Below, in pieces: positions 21,900-34,699 of a DNA stretch of 53,800 nt. The notes beneath the pieces are model-generated. The model did not search any database. It worked only from the letters and a program-made list of their open reading frames with translations, and was not told the DNA's origin. The position numbers and the translations under genes are program-made. This stretch comes from Nemertoderma westbladi (lineage: Eukaryota; Xenacoelomorpha; Nemertodermatida; Nemertodermatidae): contig JAUCBJ010005396.1 in the NCBI GenBank assembly GCA_032718475.1, positions 1 through 53,800 of the forward strand, read 5' to 3'. The stretch's first letter is position 1. Each line of letters opens with the position of its first letter.

Positions 21900-22830
21900 T
21901 GTAATAGTCCCTTTAGTTCAGCTATCTTTAGTTGACTGTAGTAGTCCCTTAGTTCAGCTATCTTTAGTTGACTGTAATAGTCCCCTTAGTTTAGCTATCT
22001 TTAGTTGACTGTAATAGTCCCTTTAGTTCAGCTATCTTTAGTTGACTGTAGTAGTCCCTTTAGTTCAGCTATCTTTAGTTGACTGTAATAGTCCCTTAGT
22101 TTAGCTATCTTTAGTTGACTGTAGTAGTCCCTTAGTTCAGCTATCTTTAGTTGACTGTAATAGTCCCCTTAGTTTAGCTATCTTTAGTTGACTGTAATAG
22201 TCCCTTTAGTTCAGTTGTCTTTAGTTGACTGTAATAGTCAATTTATTTCAGCTATCTTTAGTTGACTGTAATAGTCCCTTTAGTTCAGCTATCTTTAGTT
22301 GACTGTAATAGTCCCTTAGTTTAGCTATCTTTAGTTGACTGTAATAGTCCCTTTAGTTCAGCTATCTTTAGTTGACTGTAATAGTCCCTTTAGTTCAGCT
22401 ATCTTTAGTTGACTGTAATAGTCCCTTAGTTTAGCTATCTTTAGTTGACTGTAATAGTCCCTTTAGTTCAGCTATCTTTAGTTGACTGTAATAGTCCCTT
22501 TAGTTCAGCTATCTTTAGTTGACTGTAATAGTCCCTTCGTTTAGCTATCTTTAGTTGACTGTAATAGTCCCTTTAGTTCAGCTATCTTTAGTTGACTGTA
22601 ATAGTCCCTTTAGTTCAGCTATCTTTAGTTGACTGTAATAGTCCCTTAGTTTAGCTATCTTTACTTGACTGTAATAGTCCCTTTAGTTCAGCTATCTTTA
22701 GTTGACTGTAATAGTCCCTTAGTTCAGCTATCTTTAGTTGACTGTAATAGTCCCTTTAGTTCAGCCATCTTTAGCTGACTGTAATAGTAGTCCCTTTAGT
22801 TCAGATATCTTTAGTTGACTGTAATAGTCC
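21900..22830. repeat. Module C1, with further copies at ~25.0-25.94 kb and ~32.8-33.17 kb
   Basis: Four rare markers recur 3107 bp downstream: AGTCCCCTT (22161 and 25268), TCAGTTGTCT (22211 and 25318), CCCTTCG (22533 and 25640) and TCAGCCATCT followed by TTAGCTGACT (22761 and 25868). Two of the markers recur a third time at offset 10906 (32884 and 33117). Confidence 0.85.
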
Positions 22831-22861
22831 CTTTAGTTCAGCTATCTTTAGTTGACTGTAA

Positions 22862-24287
22862 TAGTCCCTTCGTTTAGCTATCTTTAGTTGACTGTAATAG
22901 TCCCTTTAGTTCAGCTATCTTTAGTTGACTGTAATAGTCCATTTAGTTCAGATATCTTTAGTTGACTGTAATAGTCCCTTTAGTTCAGCTATCTTTAGTT
23001 GACTGTAATAGTCCCTTTAGTTCAGCCATCTTTAGTTGACTGTAATAGTAGTCCCTTTAGTTCAGATATCTTTAGTTGACTGTAATAGTCCCTTTAGTTC
23101 AGCTATCTTTAGTTGACTGTAATAGTCCCTTAGTTTAGCTATCTTTAGTTGACTGTAATAGTCCCTTTAGTTCAGCCATCTTTAGTTGACTGTAATAGTC
23201 CCTTAGTTTAGCTATCTTTAGTTGACTGTAATAGTCCCTTAGTTTAGCTATCTTTAGTTGACTGTAATAGTCCCTTTAGTTCAGCCATCTTTAGTTGACT
23301 GTAATAGTAGTCCCTTTAGTTCAGATATCTTTAGTTGACTGTAATAGTCCCTTAGTTTAGCTATCTTTAGTTGACTGTAATAGTCCCTTTAGTTCAGCTA
23401 TCTTTAGTTGACTGTAATAGTCCCTTAGTTTAGCTATCTTTAGTTGACTGTAATAGTCCCTTTAGTTCAGCCATCTTTAGTTGACTGTAATAGTCCCTTA
23501 GTTCAGCTATCTTTAGTTGACTGTAATAGTCCCTTAGTTTAGCTATCTTTAGTTGACTGTAATAGTCCCTTTAGTTCAGCCATCTTTAGTTGACTGTAAT
23601 AGTAGTCCCTTTAGTTCAGATATCTTTAGTTGACTGTAATAGTCCCTTTAGTTCAGCTATCTTTAGTTGACTGTAATAGTCCCTTAGTTTAGCTATCTTT
23701 AGTTGACTGTAATAGTCCCTTTAGTTCAGCTATCTTTAGTTGACTGTAGTAGTCCCTTTAGTTCAGCTATCTTTAGTTGACTGTAATAGTCCCTTAGTTT
23801 AGCTATCTTTAGTTGACTGTAATAGTCCCTTTAGTTCAGCCATCTTTAGTTGACTGTAATAGTAGTCCCTTTAGTTCAGATATCTTTAGTTGACTGTAAT
23901 AGTCCCTTTAGTTCAGCTATCTTTAGTTGACTGTAATAGTCCCTTTAGTTCAGCTATCTTTAGTTGACTGTAGTAGTCCCTTTAGTTCAGCTATCTTTAG
24001 TTGACTGTAATAGTCCCTTAGTTTAGCTATCTTTAGTTGACTGTAGTAGTCCATTTAGTTCAGATATCTTTAGTTGACTGTAATAGTCCCTTTAGTTCAG
24101 CCATCTTTAGTTGACTGTAATAGTAGTCCCTTTAGTTCAGATATCTTTAGTTGACTGTAATAGTCCCTTTAGTTCAGCTATCTTTAGTTGACTGTAATAG
24201 TCCCTTAGTTTAGCTATCTTTAGTTGACTGTAATAGTCCCTTTAGTTTAGCTATCTTTAGTTGACTGTAATAGTCCCTTTAGTTCAG
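22862..24287. repeat. Module D1, copied to ~26.81-28.24 kb (offset 3950)
   Basis: ATTTAGTTCAGATATC at 22941 recurs at 26891, and GTAGTAGTCCATTTAG markers recur at 24051 and 28001. Both offsets are exactly 3950. The order of GCCATC/GATATC/AGTAGT variants between them matches by eye. The second copy starts exactly at the right edge of the inserted retrotransposon. Confidence 0.85.
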
Positions 24288-24950
24288 CCATCTTTAGTTG
24301 ACTGTAATAGTAGTCCCTTTAGTTCAGATATCTTTAGTTGACTGTAATAGTCCCTTTAGTTCAGCTATCTTTAGTTGACTGTAATAGTCCCTTAGTTTAG
24401 CTATCTTTAGTTGACTGTAATAGTCCCTTTAGTTCAGCCATCTTTAGTTGACTGTAATAGTCCCTTAGTTTAGCTATCTTTAGTTGACTGTAATAGTCCC
24501 TTAGTTTAGCTATCTTTAGTTGACTGTAATAGTCCCTTTAGTTCAGCCATCTTTAGTTGACTGTAATAGTAGTCCCTTTAGTTCAGATATCTTTAGTTGA
24601 CTGTAATAGTCCCTTAGTTTAGCTATCTTTAGTTGACTGTAATAGTCCCTTTAGTTCAGCTATCTTTAGTTGACTGTAATAGTCCCTTAGTTTAGCTATC
24701 TTTAGTTGACTGTAATAGTCCCTTTAGTTCAGCCATCTTTAGTTGACTGTAATAGTCCCTTAGTTCAGCTATCTTTAGTTGACTGTAATAGTCCCTTAGT
24801 TTAGCTATCTTTAGTTGACTGTAATAGTCCCTTTAGTTCAGCCATCTTTAGTTGACTGTAATAGTAGTCCCTTTAGTTCAGATATCTTTAGTTGACTGTA
24901 ATAGTCCCTTTAGTTCAGCTATCTTTAGTTGACTGTAATAGTCCCTTAGT
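23030..24950. repeat. Module E pair, offset 1262 bp
   Basis: GCCATC markers at 23175 and 23470 recur at 24437 and 24732, both 1262 bp away and in the same variant context. The approximate copies are 23.03-23.69 kb and 24.29-24.95 kb. Confidence 0.7.
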
Positions 24951-26084
24951 TTAGCTATCTTTAGTTGACTGTAATAGTCCCTTTAGTTCAGCTATCTTTA
25001 GTTGACTGTAATAGTCCCTTTAGTTCAGCTATCTTTAGAAGACTGTAGTAGTCCCTTAGTTCAGCTATCTTTAGTTGACTGTAATAGTCCCCTTAGTTTA
25101 GCTATCTTTAGTTGACTGTAATAGTCCCTTTAGTTCAGCTATCTTTAGTTGACTGTAGTAGTCCCTTTAGTTCAGCTATCTTTAGTTGACTGTAATAGTC
25201 CCTTAGTTTAGCTATCTTTAGTTGACTGTAGTAGTCCCTTAGTTCAGCTATCTTTAGTTGACTGTAATAGTCCCCTTAGTTTAGCTATCTTTAGTTGACT
25301 GTAATAGTCCCTTTAGTTCAGTTGTCTTTAGTTGACTGTAATAGTCAATTTATTTCAGCTATCTTTAGTTGACTGTAATAGTCCCTTTAGTTCAGCTATC
25401 TTTAGTTGACTGTAATAGTCCCTTAGTTTAGCTATCTTTAGTTGACTGTAATAGTCCCTTTAGTTCAGCTATCTTTAGTTGACTGTAATAGTCCCTTTAG
25501 TTCAGCTATCTTTAGTTGACTGTAATAGTCCCTTAGTTTAGCTATCTTTAGTTGACTGTAATAGTCCCTTTAGTTCAGCTATCTTTAGTTGACTGTAATA
25601 GTCCCTTTAGTTCAGCTATCTTTAGTTGACTGTAATAGTCCCTTCGTTTAGCTATCTTTAGTTGACTGTAATAGTCCCTTTAGTTCAGCTATCTTTAGTT
25701 GACTGTAATAGTCCCTTTAGTTCAGCTATCTTTAGTTGACTGTAATAGTCCCTTAGTTTAGCTATCTTTACTTGACTGTAATAGTCCCTTTAGTTCAGCT
25801 ATCTTTAGTTGACTGTAATAGTCCCTTAGTTCAGCTATCTTTAGTTGACTGTAATAGTCCCTTTAGTTCAGCCATCTTTAGCTGACTGTAATAGTAGTCC
25901 CTTTAGTTCAGATATCTTTAGTTGACTGTAATAGTCCCTTAGTTCAGCTATCTTTAGTTGACTGTAATAGTCCCTTTAGTTCAGCCATCTTTAGTTGACT
26001 GTAATAGTAGTCCCTTTAGTTCAGATATCTTTAGTTGACTGTAATAGTCCCTTAGTTCAGCTATCTTTAGTTGACTGTAATAGT

Positions 26085-26808
26085 TGACTGATTGCGCCCT
26101 AATGTGTTTCTGTATGGTGTTGCTATTGAAATTGTAAATAAATTCAATTATTTAGGCCATATTTTACATTGTACAATGGATGATGACTATGATATTCTTA
26201 ACCAAACTTGTAAGTTATATTCTAGAGCTAATTTTATTATTAGGAAATTTAGCGGCTGTGCAAATAATGTAAAAGTGCAATTGTTCCGTGCATTCTGTAC
26301 GCCGATTTATTGTAATGCCTTATGGGCTAGGCGTAATTACTCAGATCGTATCCACAGTAAACTTAAAGTAGCCTATAATAATTGCGCAAGGCGATTATTT
26401 GGGTTACCAAGAGTTACTGATGGACAGACATCGAGTATTTCACTAGCGCTCGGTATGTTGAATATACCATTATTTATACATATCAGATATAGATCAGTAA
26501 TCAGTCTATTTGATCGTATAAACAAGATAGATAATACACTATTGCAAGCATTAAATACGGCAGTAGTTAAGATATCACGAATACGTGAAATGAAAGACCC
26601 TGTATTTCTAACCTAAATGTGTATAATCGCGAACAATATGAGTAAATAGTTATTGTTTTTCTTCTTTTTTCTTTTTTCTTTTTAATAATATATTCATAGA
26701 AGTTAGTTACCATGTTGTATGATATATATATTTTGTGATCATATATATTAAATAATTTTACTATGTGCAATTGCATGAAATAAAGAATATAATAATAATA
26801 ATATATAA
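26085..26808 (+). mobile_element. 5'-truncated non-LTR retrotransposon inserted in the satellite
   Basis: About 724 bp of non-satellite sequence interrupts the array. It holds the end of an RT polyprotein, an AT-rich 3' UTR, AATAAA at 26779-26784 and a TAA/ATA-rich tail that merges into the array. Array sequence TAATAGT precedes it (26078-26084) and follows it (26809-26815). This is a candidate 7-bp target duplication, though the monomer itself contains the word. The element lies in the same direction as the array's written strand. Confidence 0.85.
26092..26616 (+). pseudogene. C-terminal fragment of a non-LTR reverse transcriptase polyprotein
   Basis: This frame has no ATG at its start; it begins at the insertion junction and runs 174 codons to TAA at 26614-26616. 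It starts just after the catalytic RT blocks and shows the conserved thumb segment EIVNKFNYLGHILHC. After that come LYSRANFIIRKFSGC, an LFRAFCTPIYCNALW block and AYNNCARRLFGLP. This series is typical of LINE polyproteins widespread in aquatic invertebrates and fish. The catalytic YADD region and all upstream domains are missing because of 5' truncation, so it cannot encode an active enzyme. The remaining frame has no stops, which argues for a fairly recent insertion. It belongs to a different family from the two RT fragments at 4150-6258: it lacks their Cys/His tail. The clade is not assigned. Confidence 0.88.
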
Positions 26809-28235
26809 TAATAGTCCCTTAGTTTAGCTATCTTTAGTTGACTGTAATAGTCCCTTTAGTTCAGCTATCTTTAGTTGACTGTAATAGTCCATTTAGTTCA
26901 GATATCTTTAGTTGACTGTAATAGTCCCTTTAGTTCAGCTATCTTTAGTTGACTGTAATAGTCCCTTTAGTTCAGCCATCTTTAGTTGACTGTAATAGTA
27001 GTCCCTTTAGTTCAGATATCTTTAGTTGACTGTAATAGTCCCTTTAGTTCAGCTATCTTTAGTTGACTGTAATAGTCCCTTAGTTTAGCTATCTTTAGTT
27101 GACTGTAATAGTCCCTTTAGTTCAGCCATCTTTAGTTGACTGTAATAGTCCCTTAGTTTAGCTATCTTTAGTTGACTGTAATAGTCCCTTAGTTTAGCTA
27201 TCTTTAGTTGACTGTAATAGTCCCTTTAGTTCAGCCATCTTTAGTTGACTGTAATAGTAGTCCCTTTAGTTCAGATATCTTTAGTTGACTGTAATAGTCC
27301 CTTAGTTTAGCTATCTTTAGTTGACTGTAATAGTCCCTTTAGTTCAGCTATCTTTAGTTGACTGTAATAGTCCCTTAGTTTAGCTATCTTTAGTTGACTG
27401 TAATAGTCCCTTTAGTTCAGCCATCTTTAGTTGACTGTAATAGTCCCTTAGTTCAGCTATCTTTAGTTGACTGTAATAGTCCCTTAGTTTAGCTATCTTT
27501 AGTTGACTGTAATAGTCCCTTTAGTTCAGCCATCTTTAGTTGACTGTAATAGTAGTCCCTTTAGTTCAGATATCTTTAGTTGACTGTAATAGTCCCTTTA
27601 GTTCAGCTATCTTTAGTTGACTGTAATAGTCCCTTAGTTTAGCTATCTTTAGTTGACTGTAATAGTCCCTTTAGTTCAGCTATCTTTAGTTGACTGTAGT
27701 AGTCCCTTTAGTTCAGCTATCTTTAGTTGACTGTAATAGTCCCTTAGTTTAGCTATCTTTAGTTGACTGTAATAGTCCCTTTAGTTCAGCCATCTTTAGT
27801 TGACTGTAATAGTAGTCCCTTTAGTTCAGATATCTTTAGTTGACTGTAATAGTCCCTTTAGTTCAGCTATCTTTAGTTGACTGTAATAGTCCCTTTAGTT
27901 CAGCTATCTTTAGTTGACTGTAGTAGTCCCTTTAGTTCAGCTATCTTTAGTTGACTGTAATAGTCCCTTAGTTTAGCTATCTTTAGTTGACTGTAGTAGT
28001 CCATTTAGTTCAGATATCTTTAGTTGACTGTAATAGTCCCTTTAGTTCAGCCATCTTTAGTTGACTGTAATAGTAGTCCCTTTAGTTCAGATATCTTTAG
28101 TTGACTGTAATAGTCCCTTTAGTTCAGCTATCTTTAGTTGACTGTAATAGTCCCTTAGTTTAGCTATCTTTAGTTGACTGTAATAGTCCCTTTAGTTTAG
28201 CTATCTTTAGTTGACTGTAATAGTCCCTTTAGTTC

Positions 28236-30640
28236 AGCTATCTTTAGTTGACTGTAATAGTCCCTTAGTTCAGCTATCTTTAGTTGACTGTAGTAGTCCC
28301 TTTAGTTCAGCTATCTTTAGTTTACTGTAATAGTAGTCCCTTTAGTTCAGATATCTTTAGTTGACTGTAATAGTCCCTTAGTTCAGCTATCTTTAGTTGA
28401 CTGTAATAGTCCCTTAGTTTAGCTATCTTTAGTTGACTGTAATAGTCCCTTTAGTTCAGATATCTTTAGTTGACTGTAATAGTCCCTTTAGTTCAGCTAT
28501 CTTTAGTTTACTGTAATAGTCCCTTAGTTTAGCTATCTTTAGTTGACTGTAATAGTCCCTTTAGTTCAGCTATCTTTAGTTGACTGTAATAGTCCCTTAG
28601 TTTAGCTATCTTTAGTTGACTGTAATAGTCCCTTTAGTTCAGCTATCTTTAGTTGACTGTAATAGTCCCTTTAGTTCAGCTATCTTTAGTTGACTGTAAT
28701 AGTCCCTTTAGTTCAGCTATCTTTAGTTGACTGTAATAGTCCCTTTAGTTCAGATATCTTTAGTTGACTGTAATAGTCCCTTTAGTTCAGCTATCTTTAG
28801 TTGACTGTAATAGTCCCTTTAGTTCAGCTATCTTTAGTTGACTGTAATAGTCCCTTTAGTTTAGCTATCTTTAGTTGACTGTAATAGTCCCTTTAGTTCA
28901 GCTATCTTTAGTTGACTGTAATAGTCCCTTTAGTTCAGATATCTTTAGTTGACTGTAATAGTCCCTTTAGTTCAGCTATCTTTAGTTGACTGTAATAGTC
29001 CCTTTAGTTCAGCTATCTTTAGTTGACTGTAATAGTCCCTTTAGTTCAGCTATCTTTAGTTGACTGTAATAGTCCCTTTAGTTCAGCTATCTTTAGTTGA
29101 CTGTAATAGTCCCTTTAGTTCAGATATCTTTAGTTGACTGTAATAGTCCCTTTAGTTTAGCTATCTTTAGTTGACTGTAATAGTCCCTTTAGTTCAGCTA
29201 TCTTTAGTTGACTGTAATAGTCCCTTTAGTTCAGATATCTTTAGTTGACTGTAATAGTCCCTTAGTTCAGCTATCTTTAGTTGACTGTAGTAGTCCCTTT
29301 AGTTCAGCTATCTTTAGTTTACTGTAATAGTAGTCCCTTTAGTTCAGATATCTTTAGTTGACTGTAATAGTCCCTTAGTTCAGCTATCTTTAGTTGACTG
29401 TAATAGTCCCTTAGTTTAGCTATCTTTAGTTGACTGTAATAGTCCCTTTAGTTCAGATATCTTTAGTTGACTGTAATAGTCCCTTTAGTTCAGCTATCTT
29501 TAGTTTACTGTAATAGTCCCTTTAGTTCAGATATCTTTAGTTGACTGTAATAGTCCCTTTAGTTCAGCTATCTTTAGTTTACTGTAATAGTCCCTTAGTT
29601 TAGCTATCTTTAGTTGACTGTAATAGTCCCTTTAGTTCAGCTATCTTTAGTTGACTGTAATAGTCCCTTAGTTTAGCTATCTTTAGTTGACTGTAATAGT
29701 CCCTTTAGTTCAGCTATCTTTAGTTGACTGTAATAGTCCCTTTAGTTCAGCTATCTTTAGTTGACTGTAATAGTCCCTTTAGTTCAGCTATCTTTAGTTG
29801 ACTGTAATAGTCCCTTTAGTTCAGATATCTTTAGTTGACTGTAATAGTCCCTTTAGTTCAGCTATCTTTAGTTGACTGTAATAGTCCCTTTAGTTCAGCT
29901 ATCTTTAGTTGACTGTAATAGTCCCTTTAGTTTAGCTATCTTTAGTTGACTGTAATAGTCCCTTTAGTTCAGCTATCTTTAGTTGACTGTAATAGTCCCT
30001 TTAGTTCAGATATCTTTAGTTGACTGTAATAGTCCCTTTAGTTCAGCTATCTTTAGTTGACTGTAATAGTCCCTTTAGTTCAGCTATCTTTAGTTGACTG
30101 TAATAGTCCCTTTAGTTCAGCTATCTTTAGTTGACTGTAATAGTCCCTTTAGTTCAGCTATCTTTAGTTGACTGTAATAGTCCCTTTAGTTCAGCTATCT
30201 TTAGTTGACTGTAATAGTCCCTTTAGTTCAGATATCTTTAGTTGACTGTAATAGTCCCTTAGTTCAGCTATCTTTAGTTGACTGTAGTAGTCCCTTTAGT
30301 TCAGCTATCTTTAGTTTACTGTAATAGTAGTCCCTTTAGTTCAGATATCTTTAGTTGACTGTAATAGTCCCTTAGTTCAGCTATCTTTAGTTGACTGTAA
30401 TAGTCCCTTAGTTTAGCTATCTTTAGTTGACTGTAATAGTCCCTTTAGTTCAGATATCTTTAGTTGACTGTAATAGTCCCTTTAGTTCAGCTATCTTTAG
30501 TTTACTGTAATAGTCCCTTAGTTTAGCTATCTTTAGTTGACTGTAATAGTCCCTTTAGTTCAGCTATCTTTAGTTGACTGTAATAGTCCCTTTAGTTCAG
30601 ATATCTTTAGTTGACTGTAATAGTCCCTTTAGTTCAGCTA
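28236..30640. repeat. ~997-bp higher-order repeat, three copies
   Basis: The marker TTTACTGTAATAGTAGTCCC occurs at 28321, 29318 and 30315, spaced 997 bp each time, with matching upstream context (TCCCTTAGTTCAGC, then GTAGTAGTCCC). The second copy contains two extra monomers near 29515, compensated elsewhere. The identical spacing therefore reflects the block as a whole rather than base-by-base identity. Confidence 0.75.
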
Positions 30641-33600
30641 TCTTTAGTTGACTGTAATAGTCCCTTTAGTTTAGCTATCTTTAGTTGACTGTAATAGTCC
30701 CTTTAGTTCAGCGATCTTTAGTTGACTGTAGTAGTCCCTTTAGTTCAGCTATCTTTAGTTGACTGTAATAGTCCCTTAGTTTAGCTATCTTTAGTTGACT
30801 GTAATAGTCCCTTAGTTCAGCTATCTTTAGTTGACTGTAATAGTCCCTTTAGTTCATCTATCTTTAGTTGACTGTAATAGTAGTCCCTTTAGTTCAGCTA
30901 TCTTTAGTTGACTGTAATAGTCCCTTAGTTTAGCTATCTTTAGTTGACTGTAATAGTCCCTTTAGTTCAGCTATCTTTAGTTGACTGTAGTAGTCCCTTT
31001 AGTTCAGCTATCTTAAGTTGACTGTAATAGTCCCTTTAGTTCAGCGATCTTTAGTTGACTGTAGTAGTCCCTTTAGTTCAGCTATCTTTAGTTGACTGTA
31101 ATAGTCCCTTAGTTTAGCTATCTTTAGTTGACTGTAATAGTCCCTTTAGTTCAGCTATCTTTAGTTGACTGTAATAGTCCCTTAGTTTAGCTATCTTTAG
31201 TTGACTGTAATAGTCCCTTTAGTTCAGCTATCTTTAGTTGACTGTAATAGTCCCTTAGTTTAGCTATCTTTAGTTGACTGTAATAGTCCCTTTAGTTCAG
31301 CTATCTTTAGTTGACTGTAATAGTCCCTTAGTTTAGCTATCTTTAGTTGACTGTAATAGTCCCTTTAGTTCAGCTATCTTTAGTTGACTGTATTAGTCCC
31401 TTAGTTCAGCTATCTTTAGTTGACTGTAATAGCCCTTAGTTCAGCTATCTTTAGCTGACTGTAATAGTCCCTTTAGTTCAGATATCTTTAGTTGACTGTA
31501 ATAGTCCCTTAGTTCAGCTATCTTTAGTTGACTGTAATAGTCCCTTTAGTTCAGCCATCTTTAGTTGACTGTAATAGTAGTCCCTTTAGTTCAGATATCT
31601 TTAGTTGACTGTAATAGTCCCTTAGTTCAGCTATCTTTAGTTGACTGTAATAGTCCCTTTAGTTCAGCCATCTTTAGTTGACTGTAATAGTAGTCCCTTT
31701 AGTTCAGCTATCTTTAGTTGACTGTAATAGTCCCTTTAGTTCAGCTATCTTTAGTTGACTGTAATAGTCCCTTAGTTTAGCTATCTTTAGTTGACTGTAA
31801 TAGTCCCTTTAGTTCAGCTATCTTTAGTTGACTGTAATAGTAGTCCCTTTAGTTCAGCTATCTTTAGTTGACTGTAATAGTAGTCCCTTAGTTTAGCTAT
31901 CTTTAGTTGACTGTAATAGTCCCTTTAGTTCAGCTATCTTTAGTTGACTGTAATAGTCCCTTAGTTCAGCTATCTTTAGTTGACTGTAATAGTCAATTTA
32001 GTTCAGCTATCTTTAGTTGACTGTAATAGTCCCTTTAGTTCAGCTATCTTTAGTTGACTGTAATAGTCGTCCCTTTAGTTCAGCTATCTTTAGTTTACTG
32101 TAATAGTCCCTTAGTTCAGCTATCTTTAGTTGACTGTAATAGTCCCTTTAGTTCAGCTATCTTTAGTTGACTGTAATAGTAGTCCCTTTAGTTCAGCTAT
32201 CTTTAGTTGACTGTAATAGTCCCTTAGTTTAGCTATCTTTAGTTGACTGTAATAGTCCCTTTAGTTCAGCTATCTTTAGTTGACTGTAATAGTCCCTTTA
32301 GTTCAGCTATCTTTAGTTGACTAATAGTCGTCCCTTTAGTTCAGCTATCTTTAGTTTACTGTAATAGTCCCTTAGTTCAGCTATCTTTAGTTGACTGTAA
32401 TAGTCCCTTTAGTTCAGCTATCTTTAGTTGATTGTAATAGTAGTCCCTTTAGTTCAGCTATCTTTAGTTGACTGTAATAGTAGTCCCTTAGTTTAGCTAT
32501 CTTTAGTTGACTGTAATAGTCCCTTTAGTTCAGCTATCTTTAGTTGACTGTAATAGTCCCTTAGTTCAGCTATCTTTAGTTGACTGTAATAGTCAATTTA
32601 GTTCAGCTATCTTTAGTTGACTGTAATAGTCCATTTAGTTCAGCTATCTTTAGTTGACTGTAATAGTCCCTTTAGTTCAGCTATCTTTAGTTGACTGTAG
32701 TAGTCCCTTTAGTTCAGCTATCTTTAGTTGACTGTAATAGTCCCTTAGTTTAGCTATCTTTAGTTGACTGTAATAGTCCCTTTAGTTCAGCTATCTTTAG
32801 TTGACTGTAATAGTCCCTTTAGTTCAGCTATCTTTAGTTGACTGTAGTAGTCCCTTAGTTCAGCTATCTTTAGTTGACTGTAATAGTCCCCTTAGTTTAG
32901 CTATCTTTAGTTGACTGTAATAGTCCCTTTAGTTCAGCTATCTTTAGTTGACTGTAGTAGTCCCTTTAGTTCAGCTATCTTTAGTTGACTGTAATAGTCC
33001 CTTAGTTTAGCTATCTTTAGTTGACTGTAGTAGTCCCTTAGTTCAGCTATCTTTAGTTGACTGTAATAGTCCCCTTAGTTTAGCTATCTTTAGTTGACTG
33101 TAATAGTCCCTTTAGTTCAGTTGTCTTTAGTTGACTGTAATAGTCAATTTATTTCAGCTATCTTTAGTTGACTGTAATAGTCCATTTAGTTTAGCTATCT
33201 TTAGTTGACTGTAATAGTCCCTTTAGTTCAGCTATCTTTAGTTGACTGTAGTAGTCCCTTTAGTTCAGCTATCTTTAGTTGACTGTAATAGTCCATTTAG
33301 TTCAGCTATCTTTAGTTGACTGTAATAGTCCCTTTAGTTCAGCTATCTTTAGTTGACTGTAATAGTCCCTTAGTTTAGCTATCTTTAGTTGACTGTAATA
33401 GTCCCTTTAGTTCAGCTATCTTTAGTTGACTGTAATAGTCCCTTTAGTTCAGCTATCTTTAGTTGACTGTAGTAGTCCCTTTAGTTCAGCTATCTTTAGT
33501 TGACTGTAATAGTCCCTTAGTTTAGCTATCTTTAGTTGACTGTAATAGTCCCTTTAGTTCAGCTATCTTTAGTTGACTGTAATAGTCCCTTAGTTTAGCT

Positions 33601-34699
33601 ATCTTTAGTTGACTGTAATAGTCCCTTTAGTTCAGCTATCTTTAGTTGACTGTAATAGTCCCTTTAGTTCAGCTATCTTTAGTTGACTGTAATAGTCCCT
33701 TTAGTTCAGCTATCTTTAGTTGACTGTAATAGTCCCTTAGTTTAGCTATCTTTAGTTGACTGTAATAGTCCCTTTAGTTCAGCTATCTTTAGTTGACTGT
33801 AATAGTCCCTTAGTTTAGCTATCTTTAGTTGACTGTAATAGTCCCTTTAGTTCAGCTATCTTTAGTTGACTGTAATAGTCCCTTCGTTTAGCTATCTTTA
33901 GTTGACTGTAATAGTCCCTTTAGTTCAGCTATCTTTAGTTGACTGTAATAGTCCCTTTAGTTCAGCTATCTTTAGTTGACTGTAATAGTCCCTTAGTTTA
34001 GCTATCTTTACTTGACTGTAATAGTCCCTTTAGTTCAGCTATCTTTAGTTGACTGTAATAGTCCCTTTAGTTCAGCTATCTTTAGTTGACTGTAATAGTC
34101 CATTTAGTTCAGCTATCTTTAGTTGACTGTAATAGTCCCTTTAGTTCAGCTATCTTTAGTTGACTGTAGTAGTCCCTTTAGTTCAGCTATCTTTAGTTGA
34201 CTGTAATAGTCCCTTTAGTTCAGCCATCTTTAGCTGACTGTAATAGTAGTCCCTTTAGTTCAGATATCTTTAGTTGACTGTAATAGTCCCTTAGTTCAGC
34301 TATCTTTAGTTGACTGTAATAGTCCCTTTAGTTCAGCCATCTTTAGTTGACTGTAATAGTAGTCCCTTTAGTTCAGATATCTTTAGTTTACTGTAATAGT
34401 CCCTTTAGTTCAGCTATCTTTAGTTGACTGTAATAGTCCCTTTAGTTCAGATATCTTTAGTTGACTGTAATAGTCCCTTTAGTTCAGCTATCTTTAGTTG
34501 ACTGTAATAGTCCCTTAGTTTAGCTATCTTTAGTTGACTGTAATAGTCCCTTTAGTTCAGATATCTTTAGTTGACTGTAATAGTCCCTTTAGTTCAGCTA
34601 TCTTTAGTTGACTGTAATAGTCCCTTTAGTTCAGCCATCTTTAGTTGACTGTAATAGTAGTCCCTTTAGTTCAGATATCTTTAGTTGACTGTAATAGTC

